A DNA stretch of 57,585 nucleotides from Candidatus Sulfotelmatobacter sp. (GTDB lineage: Bacteria; Acidobacteriota; Terriglobia; Terriglobales; Acidobacteriaceae), in contig JASHOH010000150.1 in assembly GCA_030041215.1 (NCBI GenBank), forward strand, positions 1 to 57,585, in the 5' to 3' direction. Position 1 is the stretch's first letter. Every line of letters starts with the position of its first letter. Of the stretch, positions 34,954 through 45,000 are shown piece after piece. Made by a program: the position numbers and the translations under genes. The notes below the pieces were generated by a model. It was not told the origin of the DNA and made no database searches. It worked only from the letters and a program-made list of their open reading frames with translations.

Positions 34954-35589
34954 ATGGCGAGAAAAGATCAGAATGCAAGAGCGTCCGCGACAGAACGGCA
35001 GCGAGTAAACGCCCAGCCGCGCCTGCACCAGCGCGCGCCCGAAATTCAGGAATACGGCACAGTTTCCCACGCGCTACCTCTCGATCTCGAAGAGCCGGTG
35101 CGCCTGGAAATGACCGAGCAGTTAAATCTTCTTTTGGCTGACAGCATAACTCTGCGTGACTTGTACAAAAAGTCGCACTGGCAGGTCTCGGGTCCAACCT
35201 TTTACCAGCTTCATCATCTCTTTGACAAACACTTTAACGAACAAGTGGAGATTGTCGACTTAATCGCCGAGCGCATTCAACTGCTCGGCGGAATCTCGCT
35301 GGCAATGGCGCCTGACATTGCCGAAACCACTCGCATCGAGCGTCCGCCTAGAGGCAGAGAGGAAGTTCCAGTTCAGATTTCGCGCTTGTTGGATGCGCAC
35401 CAGGTCATCATCCGCCACTGCCGCGAGCTGGCCAGGCGCGCAGATGAAGTGGGGGACGACGGAACCAACGATTTAGTTATCAGCAACGTCCTGCGCACTA
35501 ATGAGTTGCAGTCGTGGTTTTTGTTCGAGCACCTCGTGGAAGAGCCGCTGGTTAAAGCCGACGAGCCGCGCCTGCGCAGCGTGGGATAA
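34954..35589 (+). CDS. Dps/ferritin-like DNA-protection protein
   Basis: 211 residues. The ferroxidase site spans HWQVSGPTFYQLHHLFDKHF and NEQVEIVDLIAERIQLLGG, giving the Dps pattern of two His, Asp and Glu across a subunit interface. The N-terminal about 50 residues are longer and more basic than usual (MARKDQNARASATERQRVNA), which in Dps proteins often contacts DNA. AAGGAG lies 9 nt before the ATG. Dps dodecamers store iron using peroxide and shield DNA under stress. The gene is monocistronic, next to the tRNA. Confidence 0.92.
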   Translation: MARKDQNARASATERQRVNAQPRLHQRAPEIQEYGTVSHALPLDLEEPVRLEMTEQLNLLLADSITLRDLYKKSHWQVSGPTFYQLHHLFDKHFNEQVEIVDLIAERIQLLGGISLAMAPDIAETTRIERPPRGREEVPVQISRLLDAHQVIIRHCRELARRADEVGDDGTNDLVISNVLRTNELQSWFLFEHLVEEPLVKADEPRLRSVG

Positions 35590-35692
35590 CGCCAGCGCGA
35601 GCTTCATCGAGAACACCGCAGTCATCAAAAAGAGCAGGCTGCCAACAGCAGCCCGCTCTTTTTGTTTTGACCGAACCCGCACGCAAGCAGAA

Positions 35693-36694
35693 TTAACTTG
35701 CAGCCCCCGCCTTCACATTGTCATGATCGTAGTATTCGTAGGCCGACATCGGTTTCTCGCCGCCTTTTTTCCAGATGCGCGAATCTTCGGGCAATTTTCC
35801 CAATGCCCACGCCATCTCGCGAATGTGCATCGCCACGCTTCCGCAGCATGCGCCGATGTAGTTGATGCCGATTTCTCGCGCCCGCATGGCGTAATCGGCC
35901 ATTTCCTTGCGCGTAAGCTGCAACGGATCGAGCGCATACGGAAACTCGGGCAAGCTCGTAAAATCGGGCTTCGATTTTGGAGTTCGATACGCCACCGGCT
36001 GGCAGGCCAGATATCCTGACACCGCTTTGCGCATCTCCTCCATCGGCCCGAGAATATGTTCGGGTGGCCGCAGACAATTCATGCCAACAATGTCGGCGCC
36101 CGCATCGATCAGCGCTTTTGCCGCGTCTGCGGCACTCTTGCCATCCGCGGTTTCATCTTTGTTTTCGAAGCAAATTGTCACCATTGTGGGAAGACCGGTT
36201 TTCTTGCCACGCTCTACGGCAATCAGCGCTTCGCCGAGAAATGAAAATGTTTCGCCGATGATGAAGTCCACGCCTTCATCCACCTGCACCGCGAGTTGCT
36301 CGTCAAATGTTTTGCGGACTCGGTCGGCGGCTGAGGCGCTGCCGGGCTCGTACATCCACGTCAGGCTCAAATTTCCCGCGACCAGGCAGCGATCGTCCGC
36401 GACCTCGCGCGCAATGCGTACTGCGGCGCGGTTCAATTCTTCCAAGTGGTTTTCCAGTCCAACGGTGGCCAGCTTGTCGCGGCTGGCATAAAAAGTAAGC
36501 GCCTGCAAAACTTCGGCACCGGCTTCGCGAAATTCGACGTGCAACTCGCGCAATGCTCCGGGATGGGTCAACGCAACCTCCGGTGTGAACGGGCCCGCGC
36601 GCACCCAGCCTCGTTTTTCCAGCTCCAGCAGGTAACCGCCATCGCCCAAAACAGGGCCCTCTTTCAGTCTTTCCAGAATGCCTTTTTTTTTCAT
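35693..36694 (-). CDS. Betaine-homocysteine-type S-methyltransferase
   Basis: 333 residues from the ATG at 36694 (MKKKGILERLKEGPVLGDGG), chosen for the GGAGAG site just upstream and overlap with the preceding stop. Zinc-binding cysteines occur in VGMNCLRPPE and INYIGACCGS, as in the homocysteine S-methyltransferase/BHMT family. Other motifs are VLQALTFYASRDKL, GNLSLTW and FIIGETFSFLGEAL. It transfers a methyl group to homocysteine, giving methionine; betaine is the likely donor because of the neighbouring choline-monooxygenase-like gene, but other methyl donors cannot be excluded. It is co-transcribed with the FAD oxidoreductase (ATGA overlap). Confidence 0.85.
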   Translation of the reverse strand: MKKKGILERLKEGPVLGDGGYLLELEKRGWVRAGPFTPEVALTHPGALRELHVEFREAGAEVLQALTFYASRDKLATVGLENHLEELNRAAVRIAREVADDRCLVAGNLSLTWMYEPGSASAADRVRKTFDEQLAVQVDEGVDFIIGETFSFLGEALIAVERGKKTGLPTMVTICFENKDETADGKSAADAAKALIDAGADIVGMNCLRPPEHILGPMEEMRKAVSGYLACQPVAYRTPKSKPDFTSLPEFPYALDPLQLTRKEMADYAMRAREIGINYIGACCGSVAMHIREMAWALGKLPEDSRIWKKGGEKPMSAYEYYDHDNVKAGAAS

Positions 36695-38391
36695 GCTCTC
36701 TCCTGACTCGCCAACGTTTGAATTGGTGCAGAAATGCGTGAGCGAATGCTCGCGCTCTCTTTGAAGCGCCCTTTCTTCCAATCGCGTAAAGCCTGATGTG
36801 CGGCGTTGCGACCGGGAGCGCCGGTGACGCCGCCTCCGGGATGCGCTCCCGCGCCGCACAGATACAATCCGTGAATCGGAGTGCGATATTGTGACCACCC
36901 CGGCACCGGGCGCATGAAGAAAAGTTGTTCCAGGCGCAGATCGCCGTGAAAAATGTTGCCTTCGGTCAATCCGTAAGTTCGTTCCAGATCCAGCGGCGTC
37001 AATACCTGCCGCGAAACAATTGCCCCCGGAACATTGGGTGCATATTCAGCAATCTTCTTCACCACCCGATCGCCGAGAAGTTCGCGCTTGTCTTCCCAGC
37101 TACCCTCTTGCAATTTGTAAGGAACGTATTGCACAAAGCAGGTCAGAATGTGCCTGCCCGCAGGCGCAAGGGAAGAATCTGCATTCGACGAAACCACGCA
37201 GTCGACCCAAAGCTCTTCCGGAATCTCGCCGAACTTCGCAATGTCATAACAGCGCTCGGCAAATTCGAGGGAAGGAACCAGTGTGTAGAACGTGCGCTCG
37301 AGCGCGGTCGCATTTGGCGACGTTCCGGTGAACCGCGGCTCTTCCGCCAGCACAAAATTGACCTTGGCGCAGGGACCATTCATCTTGATAGCGCGCACGG
37401 AGAAAAGAAAATCTTCAGGCAGTTCGCGCGCCGGCACGAGCTTCAGAAAAGTCCGCTTCGGATCAGCATTCGAAAGAACCATGCGCGCCCGAATTTCGCT
37501 TCCGTCATGAAGCACTACGCCGCAGGCGCATCCATCGCGGACTGCGATTTGCCCAACCGCTGCCGACGTGCGAATCTCAGCGCCAGACTTCTTTGCCGCT
37601 GCAGCCAATGCCTGCGTGATTGCTCCCATGCCGCCCATCACGTGTCCGGAGAAACCTTGCAATTCGTGCTCGCCGCCGCTCAGCAGGTGAAACAGCAGGC
37701 CGATGGCTGTTCCCGGCTGATACGGTCCGCCGTGCTTGCCGTAAACATTGTTGGCAAGAAACAGAGTTTTAAGCTTTTCGGACTCGTAGTTGTGATCGAG
37801 AAACTCGCCCAGACTCCCCGTGAGGAACGAAACCAGCTGTGCGATTTCCGTGCTCGAAATTCCGCGAAAGCGCCTGCCGATGCGAAGCAAATCGCTCCAG
37901 CCGCCAACCGACGAGGCGTCGATCTCGGGAGGCGGCTCCATAAAAAATGGCTGCAGGTAACGGGCAAGTTTCTTTAATTGACCATCGACTTCGACAAATC
38001 GTGAAGCGTCCCGCTCAGAAAGCTTTGCGAACTCGGCTATCGCGCGCTCGCGGTCCACCCACCAGGAAACCACCTGCCCATCGGGAAAAGGAACCTGTAT
38101 CGCCGGATCGCATGGAATCATCCGCAGACCGTGATCGGCCAGCCGCAGTTCGGAAATGACTTCCGGCCGCAGCATGCTGGCGATGTAAGATGTCGTCGAG
38201 ACGCGGCAGCGGGGCGCAATCTCTTCCGTTGTGCAACAGCCCCCGACGATGTGTCGCCGCTCGAGCACCAGCGTGGAGAGGCCGGCCCGCGCGAGATATG
38301 CTGCTGCGGTCAGGCCGTTGTGCCCGCCGCCGACAACAATCGCGTCGTAGACAGAGTTCACGCCGGTCTTGTGGTTCTGACTCAAGGTCAC
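36691..38391 (-). CDS. FAD-dependent phytoene-dehydrogenase-like oxidoreductase
   Basis: 566 residues. The dinucleotide-binding fold is at the N-terminus (DAIVVGGGHNGLTAAAYLAR, then LVLERRHIVGGCC), and the C-terminal FAD motif is GLYLCGAGAHPGGGVTGAPG. It resembles the PYROXD2/carotenoid-desaturase-like group of flavoenzymes. The substrate is unknown. Its stop overlaps the start of the methyltransferase gene by 4 bp. It diverges from a TetR regulator with a palindrome in the shared promoter region. Confidence 0.88.
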   Translation of the reverse strand: MTLSQNHKTGVNSVYDAIVVGGGHNGLTAAAYLARAGLSTLVLERRHIVGGCCTTEEIAPRCRVSTTSYIASMLRPEVISELRLADHGLRMIPCDPAIQVPFPDGQVVSWWVDRERAIAEFAKLSERDASRFVEVDGQLKKLARYLQPFFMEPPPEIDASSVGGWSDLLRIGRRFRGISSTEIAQLVSFLTGSLGEFLDHNYESEKLKTLFLANNVYGKHGGPYQPGTAIGLLFHLLSGGEHELQGFSGHVMGGMGAITQALAAAAKKSGAEIRTSAAVGQIAVRDGCACGVVLHDGSEIRARMVLSNADPKRTFLKLVPARELPEDFLFSVRAIKMNGPCAKVNFVLAEEPRFTGTSPNATALERTFYTLVPSLEFAERCYDIAKFGEIPEELWVDCVVSSNADSSLAPAGRHILTCFVQYVPYKLQEGSWEDKRELLGDRVVKKIAEYAPNVPGAIVSRQVLTPLDLERTYGLTEGNIFHGDLRLEQLFFMRPVPGWSQYRTPIHGLYLCGAGAHPGGGVTGAPGRNAAHQALRDWKKGRFKESASIRSRISAPIQTLASQERA

Positions 38392-38478
38392 TGCACCCCA
38401 GACGGTTGAAATCTACATTACTGCAAAACCCCAGCAAAAATAAATTGGAAAACTGAAGCCAATTCCTGTATGCTTTCG

Positions 38479-38491
38479 TGACTTAGAGTCA
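38479..38491. promoter_or_regulatory. Candidate TetR operator
   Basis: TGACTTAGAGTCA is an inverted repeat (TGACT-TAG-AGTCA) ending 4 bp before the TetR ATG at 38495, in the 103-bp gap between the divergent FAD oxidoreductase and tetR genes. Its place would permit autoregulation of the TetR gene and perhaps its divergent neighbour. Confidence 0.45.
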
Positions 38492-38494
38492 TTC

Positions 38495-39250
38495 ATGGGT
38501 GGAATTGCCAGCAGCCCGATCGATCCTCCGCGCTATGTACGCACGCCGCTATTGCGTCCACGATCGGAGGCCAAGCGCTCACGCATTATTGATGCGGCCA
38601 TGCAGCATTTCGCCAAGCACGGATACCATGCCGCCCGCGTGGGAGACATTGCCGACGAGCTGGGAATTGCCAAAGGTTCCATCTTCCAGCATTTCGGAAG
38701 TAAAGACGGCCTCTTCTTCGAGGTCTACAAACGCGCCGTGCGCTCTTTCTCGAAGTACCTCGATGCTCCCGCCGAGGTCCGCGCTGCTGGCTTTTTCGAG
38801 GTTCTTTACTATTGGCTGGTGCGCACCGAGCACCTGCTGCACGAGGACTGGATTCCTTACCGCATCTCATTGCTCGGCAATTACGGCACAGATCTGGTTT
38901 TGAAGCGCGAGATCAATCGTTTTCTGACAACCGAAGATCCTTACGGCACGGTAGCCTTCGTCCGCTTCGGCCTGGAGCGCGGCGAGTTGCGCAAGGACAC
39001 GGATGTTGAAATGATTGTTTCTATCCTTGACTGGACGGTGGAGCGCTTTCAGGACGCGTTATTGACCGCCGAGCTTGATCCCGCTCTTTTTCGCCGGCAG
39101 AGTCAGATGCCGGAGAAGAAAGAAGCCCGGATCCGGCAATTTCTGGAATTATTGAAGCGAGCCATAGGAACGGGTTCCGTCGCCGGTAAGGCCCGCCCGG
39201 AAATACGGAAGGCAGCTCCGCCGGTCGCGGCGAGGAAAAAAGCGCTGTAG
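38495..39250 (+). CDS. TetR/AcrR-family transcriptional regulator
   Basis: 251 residues. The DNA-binding domain (about 30-75) has RSRIIDAAMQHFAKHGYHAA, then VGDIADELGIAKGSIFQHFG and SKDGLFFEVY, an excellent TetR match. The C-terminal ligand domain is helical. The tail (about 215-251) is basic and Ala/Lys-rich. It is likely to repress itself, the divergent FAD oxidoreductase/methyltransferase pair and the Rieske oxygenase gene 46 bp downstream. The ligand is unknown. Confidence 0.92.
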   Translation: MGGIASSPIDPPRYVRTPLLRPRSEAKRSRIIDAAMQHFAKHGYHAARVGDIADELGIAKGSIFQHFGSKDGLFFEVYKRAVRSFSKYLDAPAEVRAAGFFEVLYYWLVRTEHLLHEDWIPYRISLLGNYGTDLVLKREINRFLTTEDPYGTVAFVRFGLERGELRKDTDVEMIVSILDWTVERFQDALLTAELDPALFRRQSQMPEKKEARIRQFLELLKRAIGTGSVAGKARPEIRKAAPPVAARKKAL

Positions 39251-39296
39251 TCATAATGAACTGAACTGCGTCATCCTCAAGCAGGAAACTCAGACC

Positions 39297-40424
39297 ATGC
39301 AATCCATCGAACAGATTCTCTCCAGCTATGACGACCGGGCGCCGTTGTCGCGCGCCTCAACCATTCCTGCCCCATGGTACGTGGACTCGCGCATCGCAGA
39401 ACTCGAGCGCCTGAATGTGTTCAGCAAGACCTGGCAGCTTGTGGCGCGCACCAATCAGGTGAAGAATCCAGGGCAATTCGTGAGCACCATCGTTGTCGGC
39501 GAGCCGATCGTGGTGGTTCGCGGCAATGATGGCATTCTGCGCGCCTTTTACAATGTCTGCCGCCATCATGCTGCCGCGGTTGTTACCCAGCCCTGCGGCC
39601 AGGCTCAGCTGCTGCATTGCCCCTATCACGGATGGAATTATGGTCTCGACGGCTCGCTCAAAGGCATGCCTGAATTCGAGGGCGTCGAGAATTTCGACCG
39701 CGCCCAGAACGGCCTCGTCCCGATTCGCGTGGAAACCTGGGAGTGCTTCGTCTTCGTAAATCTCGATCCTCAGGCCGCTTCACTTAACGAATTTTTAGGC
39801 GGATTGGTCAAACGCGTCGTGCCGCTCGGCATCAGCAAGCTGCACTACTTCGACCGGCGCAGTTACAGCATCGCCTGCAACTGGAAAGTTTTTGTCGATA
39901 ATTACCTGGACGGCGGCTACCACGTCCCGCACTTGCATAAAGGCTTGAGTTCGGTACTCGATTACAAGCAGTACACCATCGAAAACGAAGACCGCTATTG
40001 CCTGCAATCGAGCCCCATGGTTGCCTCTGACGAAGACGCCGCTACTGGATCAACCCGCAAGGGCGACCGCGCCTGGTATTTCTGGCAATATCCCAACCTG
40101 ATGATCAACTGTTATGAGGGATACATGGACACGAACCTCGTGATCCCCGTCGACGTTGATCATTGCACCGTGATCTTCGATTTCTATTTCGCCGACGTGA
40201 GCGACGCTCGCCGCGAATACAATGAGCAGTCGGTCAACGTGGGCAACCGCGTGCAGGAAGAAGATCTGGGAATCTGCGAAGATGTGCAGCGCGGATTGAA
40301 ATCCCGCGCCTACGGAGCGGGACGTCTTTCCGTGCGCCGCGAAGCGGGTGAACATCTATTTCATAAACTGCTGGCAGCCGATCTCAAGCGCGCCGCAGGA
40401 GATTCCCGTGCCGCTGCCGATTAG
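39297..40424 (+). CDS. Rieske non-haem iron oxygenase, choline-monooxygenase-like
   Basis: 375 residues. The Rieske cluster is bound by C88-x-H90 and C108-x2-H111 (NVCRHHAAAV and LHCPYHGWNY). The mononuclear iron site includes H209 and H214 in DNYLDGGYHVPHLHKGL, a wording also seen in choline monooxygenase and glycine-betaine oxygenase proteins. Such enzymes need a separate ferredoxin reductase; none is in the window. It follows tetR by 46 bp on the same strand. Together with the betaine-homocysteine-type gene it suggests choline or betaine turnover, but other quaternary-amine substrates are possible. Confidence 0.87.
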   Translation: MQSIEQILSSYDDRAPLSRASTIPAPWYVDSRIAELERLNVFSKTWQLVARTNQVKNPGQFVSTIVVGEPIVVVRGNDGILRAFYNVCRHHAAAVVTQPCGQAQLLHCPYHGWNYGLDGSLKGMPEFEGVENFDRAQNGLVPIRVETWECFVFVNLDPQAASLNEFLGGLVKRVVPLGISKLHYFDRRSYSIACNWKVFVDNYLDGGYHVPHLHKGLSSVLDYKQYTIENEDRYCLQSSPMVASDEDAATGSTRKGDRAWYFWQYPNLMINCYEGYMDTNLVIPVDVDHCTVIFDFYFADVSDARREYNEQSVNVGNRVQEEDLGICEDVQRGLKSRAYGAGRLSVRREAGEHLFHKLLAADLKRAAGDSRAAAD

Positions 40425-40430
40425 TGATCG

Positions 40431-41285
40431 TCACCTCTCATACTGACTCGGATCCGGCAACTCTTCCAGCCCACGCCCTGCGAATATGTCCGCAAACTCC
40501 CGCACCAACTCCGCGTGAATCAGCCCATTTGACGCCAGCGTTTCCTTGCTGTTCAGTTCAAACGGCGAACCGTCGAAGCGGGTCACTTTCCCTCCCGCTT
40601 CTTCCACAATCAACGCACCCGCGGCCGTATCCCACGGATTGAGATTAAATTCCCAGAATCCATCGAAGCGCCCTCCGGCCACGCTGCACAGATCGAGCGC
40701 CGCCGAGCCGGCACGCCGCACGCCGTGCGAGTGCAGCGTGAGCTGATAATAAAAATAAATATTCGGGTTTTTATGCCGCTTGTGGCTGGGAAATCCCGTG
40801 CCCAGAAGGCTTTCCTTCAGCGTCTCGGTTTTCGAGACGTGAATCTTCTCGCCGTTAAGATGCGCTCCTTTTCCCAGCTCAGCGGAAAATAATTCATCGC
40901 GCGTCGGGTCGTAAACTACTCCGGCAATTCTTTGCGCTGGCGCTGGCACACGTCTCTCCACCGCCATCGAGACGCAGAACACTGGAAATCCATGGGCAAA
41001 ATTTGTCGTCCCATCGAGCGGATCGACATACCAGCGATACTCGCTGCCGCGATCGCTCAGCCCTTGTTCTTCTCCCAGAACATCATGCTCGGGCCAATTT
41101 TCCCGAATGCGCTCACGAATCAGCTTCTCGGAAGCCCGGTCGGCGGCGGTCACCAGATCGGCCTCGCCTTTGTATTCAATTTTGAGACGATGGTGAAAGT
41201 GGTGCATCAGCAGCGCGCCCGCTTCGCGCGCGATCGCCCACATGGCGGGAAGAAAACTTTCGTGATTGATGGAATGATTGGCCAC
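40431..41285 (-). CDS. Inositol monophosphatase family protein
   Basis: 284 residues. Metal-binding motifs are complete: LGEEQG, WYVDPLDGTTNFAHGFPVFC and the C-terminal NPWDTAAGALIVEEAGGKVT. The family hydrolyses inositol-1-phosphate and related sugar phosphates (SuhB-like, or 3'-phosphoadenosine phosphatases). The ATG is at 41285 with a plausible but weak ribosome site. It is convergent with the Rieske oxygenase gene (6 bp between stops). Confidence 0.92.
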   Translation of the reverse strand: MANHSINHESFLPAMWAIAREAGALLMHHFHHRLKIEYKGEADLVTAADRASEKLIRERIRENWPEHDVLGEEQGLSDRGSEYRWYVDPLDGTTNFAHGFPVFCVSMAVERRVPAPAQRIAGVVYDPTRDELFSAELGKGAHLNGEKIHVSKTETLKESLLGTGFPSHKRHKNPNIYFYYQLTLHSHGVRRAGSAALDLCSVAGGRFDGFWEFNLNPWDTAAGALIVEEAGGKVTRFDGSPFELNSKETLASNGLIHAELVREFADIFAGRGLEELPDPSQYER

Positions 41286-41316
41286 GGAAATGGTTTGAGC
41301 TAGGCCGCTTTGAAAG

Positions 41317-41336
41317 GGCTCGGCTTTAGCCGAGCC
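41317..41336. repeat. Perfect 8-bp stem palindrome
   Basis: GGCTCGGC-TTTA-GCCGAGCC forms an 8-bp stem with a 4-nt loop, in the gap between the Hfq-like gene and the inositol monophosphatase gene. It shares the central GGCTTTAGCC core with the REP-like palindromes at 24451 and 50499. Confidence 0.6.
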
Positions 41337-41475
41337 GCTCAGGGCGGCGACAAAATACGGACCGCAGCCCCTGAGGGAATGCGGCTTCCAGTCCCTTGGT
41401 TAACTATCAGACCCCTCAGCAATGCCAAGATCCGCCAAGGTCTTTACTGAGGCAAAACAGCCGCAGCCCGAAATC

Positions 41476-41748
41476 CTATTTCTTCTTCCCGCCATCCTCT
41501 GCGATGTACATGATTTCGTGCTTGAAGATAAACAGGTTGGGAGCGCCTTCGCGCGTCAGGCGCAACATGTTTTTGTCGTAGTATTCAATCCACCCGCTGA
41601 CCACCTGCCCATCCATCAGCTTCAAGCTGACTGGCCGTTGCTTGTCCCCGAGAGCCTTGAGAAAACTGGCCTCTTCATGCGTCTCTTCCGGAGGCGGAGT
41701 CCGCCCATGCTTGCCGGCATTTGGCTTGCCCTGACCACGAAACGACAT
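41476..41748 (-). CDS. Hfq-like Sm-fold RNA-binding protein
   Basis: 90 residues. After a 27-residue polar N-terminal extension (MSFRGQGKPNAGKHGRTPPP and so on), an Sm1-like block appears: FLKALGDKQRPVSLKLMDGQ, then VVSGWIEYYDKNMLRLTREG, followed by the Sm2-like IFKHEIMYIAED. Classical Hfq ends its Sm2 with YKHAISTVVP. So this is an Hfq-type protein with a divergent Sm2, as found in Acidobacteriota. It would be a hexameric RNA chaperone. The charged C-terminus (DGGKKK) is short. Confidence 0.75.
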   Translation of the reverse strand: MSFRGQGKPNAGKHGRTPPPEETHEEASFLKALGDKQRPVSLKLMDGQVVSGWIEYYDKNMLRLTREGAPNLFIFKHEIMYIAEDGGKKK

Positions 41749-41966
41749 GCGCTTATTTTAGAGGTTTACTCTTGGCCGCCACAAGCATTGCGTGCCAACC
41801 CGAAGTTCTGCCTGCTCCGCGGCCCTTAGCGGGCGTCATTCCAAAGCCCCGCGCTTTCAGGTAGACTCCTTGCTTTAGCCAGGGGCGGCGAAGCCGCGGG
41901 GCGAGGAATCCCGCATACAACGGCGAAAGGTTTCTCTTTGCGTGCTCAGCGGCATTTCTCGGCGAG

Positions 41967-41985
41967 CTTTGCGGTTTAAGATTTT
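41967..41985. repeat. Direct repeat downstream of the TonB gene
   Basis: CTTTGCGGTTTAAGATTTT is identical to 45722-45740, upstream of the same TonB-type gene. Both are preceded by degenerate CTTTGCG units (41942-41966 and 45700-45721). They are probably members of one extragenic repeat family, not target-site duplications. Confidence 0.6.
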
Positions 41986-42021
41986 CGACCTTGCAACGCT
42001 AAATTACTTCCTCGGCGAATG

Positions 42022-45000
42022 CTAAAAACTCACTCGTAATCCAAACTGGAAACTCCGCGGTGCCCCCAGCGCGAACGTTCCCGACTGGAAACTTGCCCGA
42101 TAAGGAGTCAAACTCGATCCCGGCGTGATTCCCCCAATCGCATTCGGCGCCAGTAGTCCATTTTGTCCCGGAACCAGCGCCGCACCCGGCAAGTTGCCCG
42201 GCAGAAATGCATTCCAGAAATTGAAAACGTTGAATACTGTTGCGCTCGGTTCAATTGTGACGCGGTCTTTCAAGGTGAACGGCCAGGACGCCCTCAAGTC
42301 CATAGTCTTCAGCCACGGCATCTGCACCGCGTGTGGCGCGACTGAATTGAGCGTGGGCATAACCCATCCCAGCGCGACCATGTCACCGGGCTCCATTACC
42401 GCCGGGCCTGAAATCTGTCCGGGACACAGCGCGCTGGCCACCAGGCACGCGCCCGCCGGCGTAAACCCTCCAGCGTATCTTTGGTTGTACTCGTTGATCA
42501 CACTTCCCAAATTATTAATGTTCGTGCCCCGCTGGAACTGCCCCAGATTGGTTCCGGGCACCGGTTCCGGCATGCTGTAGGCATTCAATCCGGAGCCGAG
42601 CCAGTCACTCGCAAAAATTTCCCCGCCATGCGTCAACTCCGGCATCAGCAAACTCTGCGGCAGCGGACTGTAAAAATGCGACATCATGCTCAGCTTGGTA
42701 AACAGCGGCAGATCGAACGTCCCGCCAAACGAAATCTGATGTTTGCGGTCCATCCCGTCCGGCCCGGTAAACCGCGTCGGGTGGTCATTATCGAGCGCGA
42801 GATTGACGATGTTCTCGTCCTGCACCTGGCTGACAAACCGCGAGTACGTGTACGAAACCTGCAAACTTGCGCCCTGCACTCCCCGCACCGGGCGATGCAG
42901 CCTCTGCACCAGCTTCCCCTGATATCCGGTATATAAAGAACGGCCGCCCGGAAACAGCATATCGAGCGCTCCCACAGCACCCGTATTACTCGTCAGCGGA
43001 TTCGTACCCGGAAACGCGCAATAAGAACAAGGCCCGCCGCCTGTGACTTCAAGGTTCGAATCCAATCCCGCCGCCGAATACGCGGCCTGTGCGCCTGCCT
43101 GCCCCAGCCTGCCAATCATGCAAGTAGCTTGCGCCAGACCCGCCGGGCAGCCATTGGCCAACTGTGCCGCATCGCGCGCCGCAACCGCATTCGCCTGATT
43201 GAAGCTCCGCGCTGCTCCGCTATGGTTGAGGTCGCGGCCAATCAGAAAATGCTCACCAATATTGCGGACATAATCGAAACTGACGGTCGTCCCCGGAGAC
43301 ATTTCGTGTTCAAAACCTAGATTCATCTGGTACGAGCGCGGCGTCAGGTATCCGGGATAAAGAAGATCAACGCTGGGATTCAAGCCGCTGAGCGCGCTTC
43401 CCACGAAGTTGTTGTTGGGCTGAGATGGCCCCACGCCTGCGGCCGCAGCTTGAAACGCGCTGCTTAAAGCCAGAATATTCGACGCAACTGCGGAAATCGT
43501 TCCCCCGCAAAACGTGGGCAGTGCAGTCGTTGCGCTTGTTGCAACAGCCGCACCTCCCGCAATCGAAGAACCCGGCACCAGCGCCGTCGGCCAGATGAAC
43601 GGTTGAGGTAGTCCTTCCAGGCAAACCTCTGGTGCGTAATTAAAAATTCCGCTCGCGCGCCGCGCCGGGCCATCGAAAAGCATGTTGTCCCAGAGCGAAT
43701 TCGCATAATACAGCCCGCCGCCGCCGCGAATGACGGTGCGTCCATTGCCGCCCGCGTCCCACGCAAATCCAAATTGCGGCGCGAAGTTTGTATTTGGCTG
43801 GCGGACGCGCCCGCCATATCCCGCTCCCCACTGATTCAAAAATAGCAGCGGTCCGAGACTGTTGTCGGTGCGCCCGGTGTCGCGCACGTAGTGCATGCCA
43901 TACGTCAGAGTCAACTTCGGCGTCGCCTTCCACGAATCGCCGACGTAAGCTTGCAGCCGATTGTCCGGCCCAAGGCCTCCTCCGGGAATTCCAAACGAGT
44001 TCTGTGTCGTGTAGGTTCCGATGCCATTACCCAGCGTCACATAATCGGCAGCATAAGAAGTCGGATCGGACGACGGCGAATTGCCCAGCGAAATCGTCCC
44101 CGCCTGCGGAAACGCCGCATAAGCTGCGACACGCGCCGCATCGATTCGATTGAATTCCACGCCATAGCGAATGATGTGCGCGCCCAGCACGCGGCTGCCG
44201 TCGTATCTTCCCAGTTCGTCCGATTGCACATCCCGCTGCGGCCCAAACCAGCTCGGCCCCCCGCAATACGCGCCTCCGCCGCTCACAGCACAATTTCCCT
44301 GAATCTCAGCTCCGATGTTGATCCCAAGACCGGGAATCGGATTTTCGATCCCACTAAGCCCACCGGTGTAATCATCCGCATGGCTGCGCAGCTTCAGATA
44401 TTCACCTCGCACGCTGTGCATATAAACGCCGGTGCTGAAGTCGACTCCCACTGCGCCGCTGAATGTGTCGTTCACACTCCGCATGTCTTGCGTCGAACTG
44501 AATGAACTGAACGGCCGGATATCGCTGTTCTGAAAAAAATCGGAACGAAAGAATGCCCGCGTACTTTTCCGCATGTTCCAGTCCACGCGTTCATCTGTGG
44601 CAAAGTCGCGGTAAGGCTCGCTCAGAGTGGCATTCAATCCATTAAACGGATACACAAAAGCTTCGCCGCCAGTCAGGTTCTGCTGCGTGCGCTCGGCGTC
44701 AGCGAACACAAAAACTTTGTCTCTGATGATGGCGCCACCCGCATTGCCACCGAATTGCTCCTGCTGAAATGAGGTGTGAGGCCCACCCGGCAACGCCGCT
44801 GCGCCCTGATCGCCGCGATAGAATGCAAAAAGCTCTCCATGAATCTGGTCGCTTCCCGAACGCGTGACAATATTCACCGCGCCCGACGACGTCAGGCCAG
44901 TCGAAAGATCGAGCAACGATTGCGCAATCTGAAATTCGTGAATCGCGCTTGCCGGAATATTCTGCGTGTTCGCACCAACGGTTTCATCGCTGATATCGAC

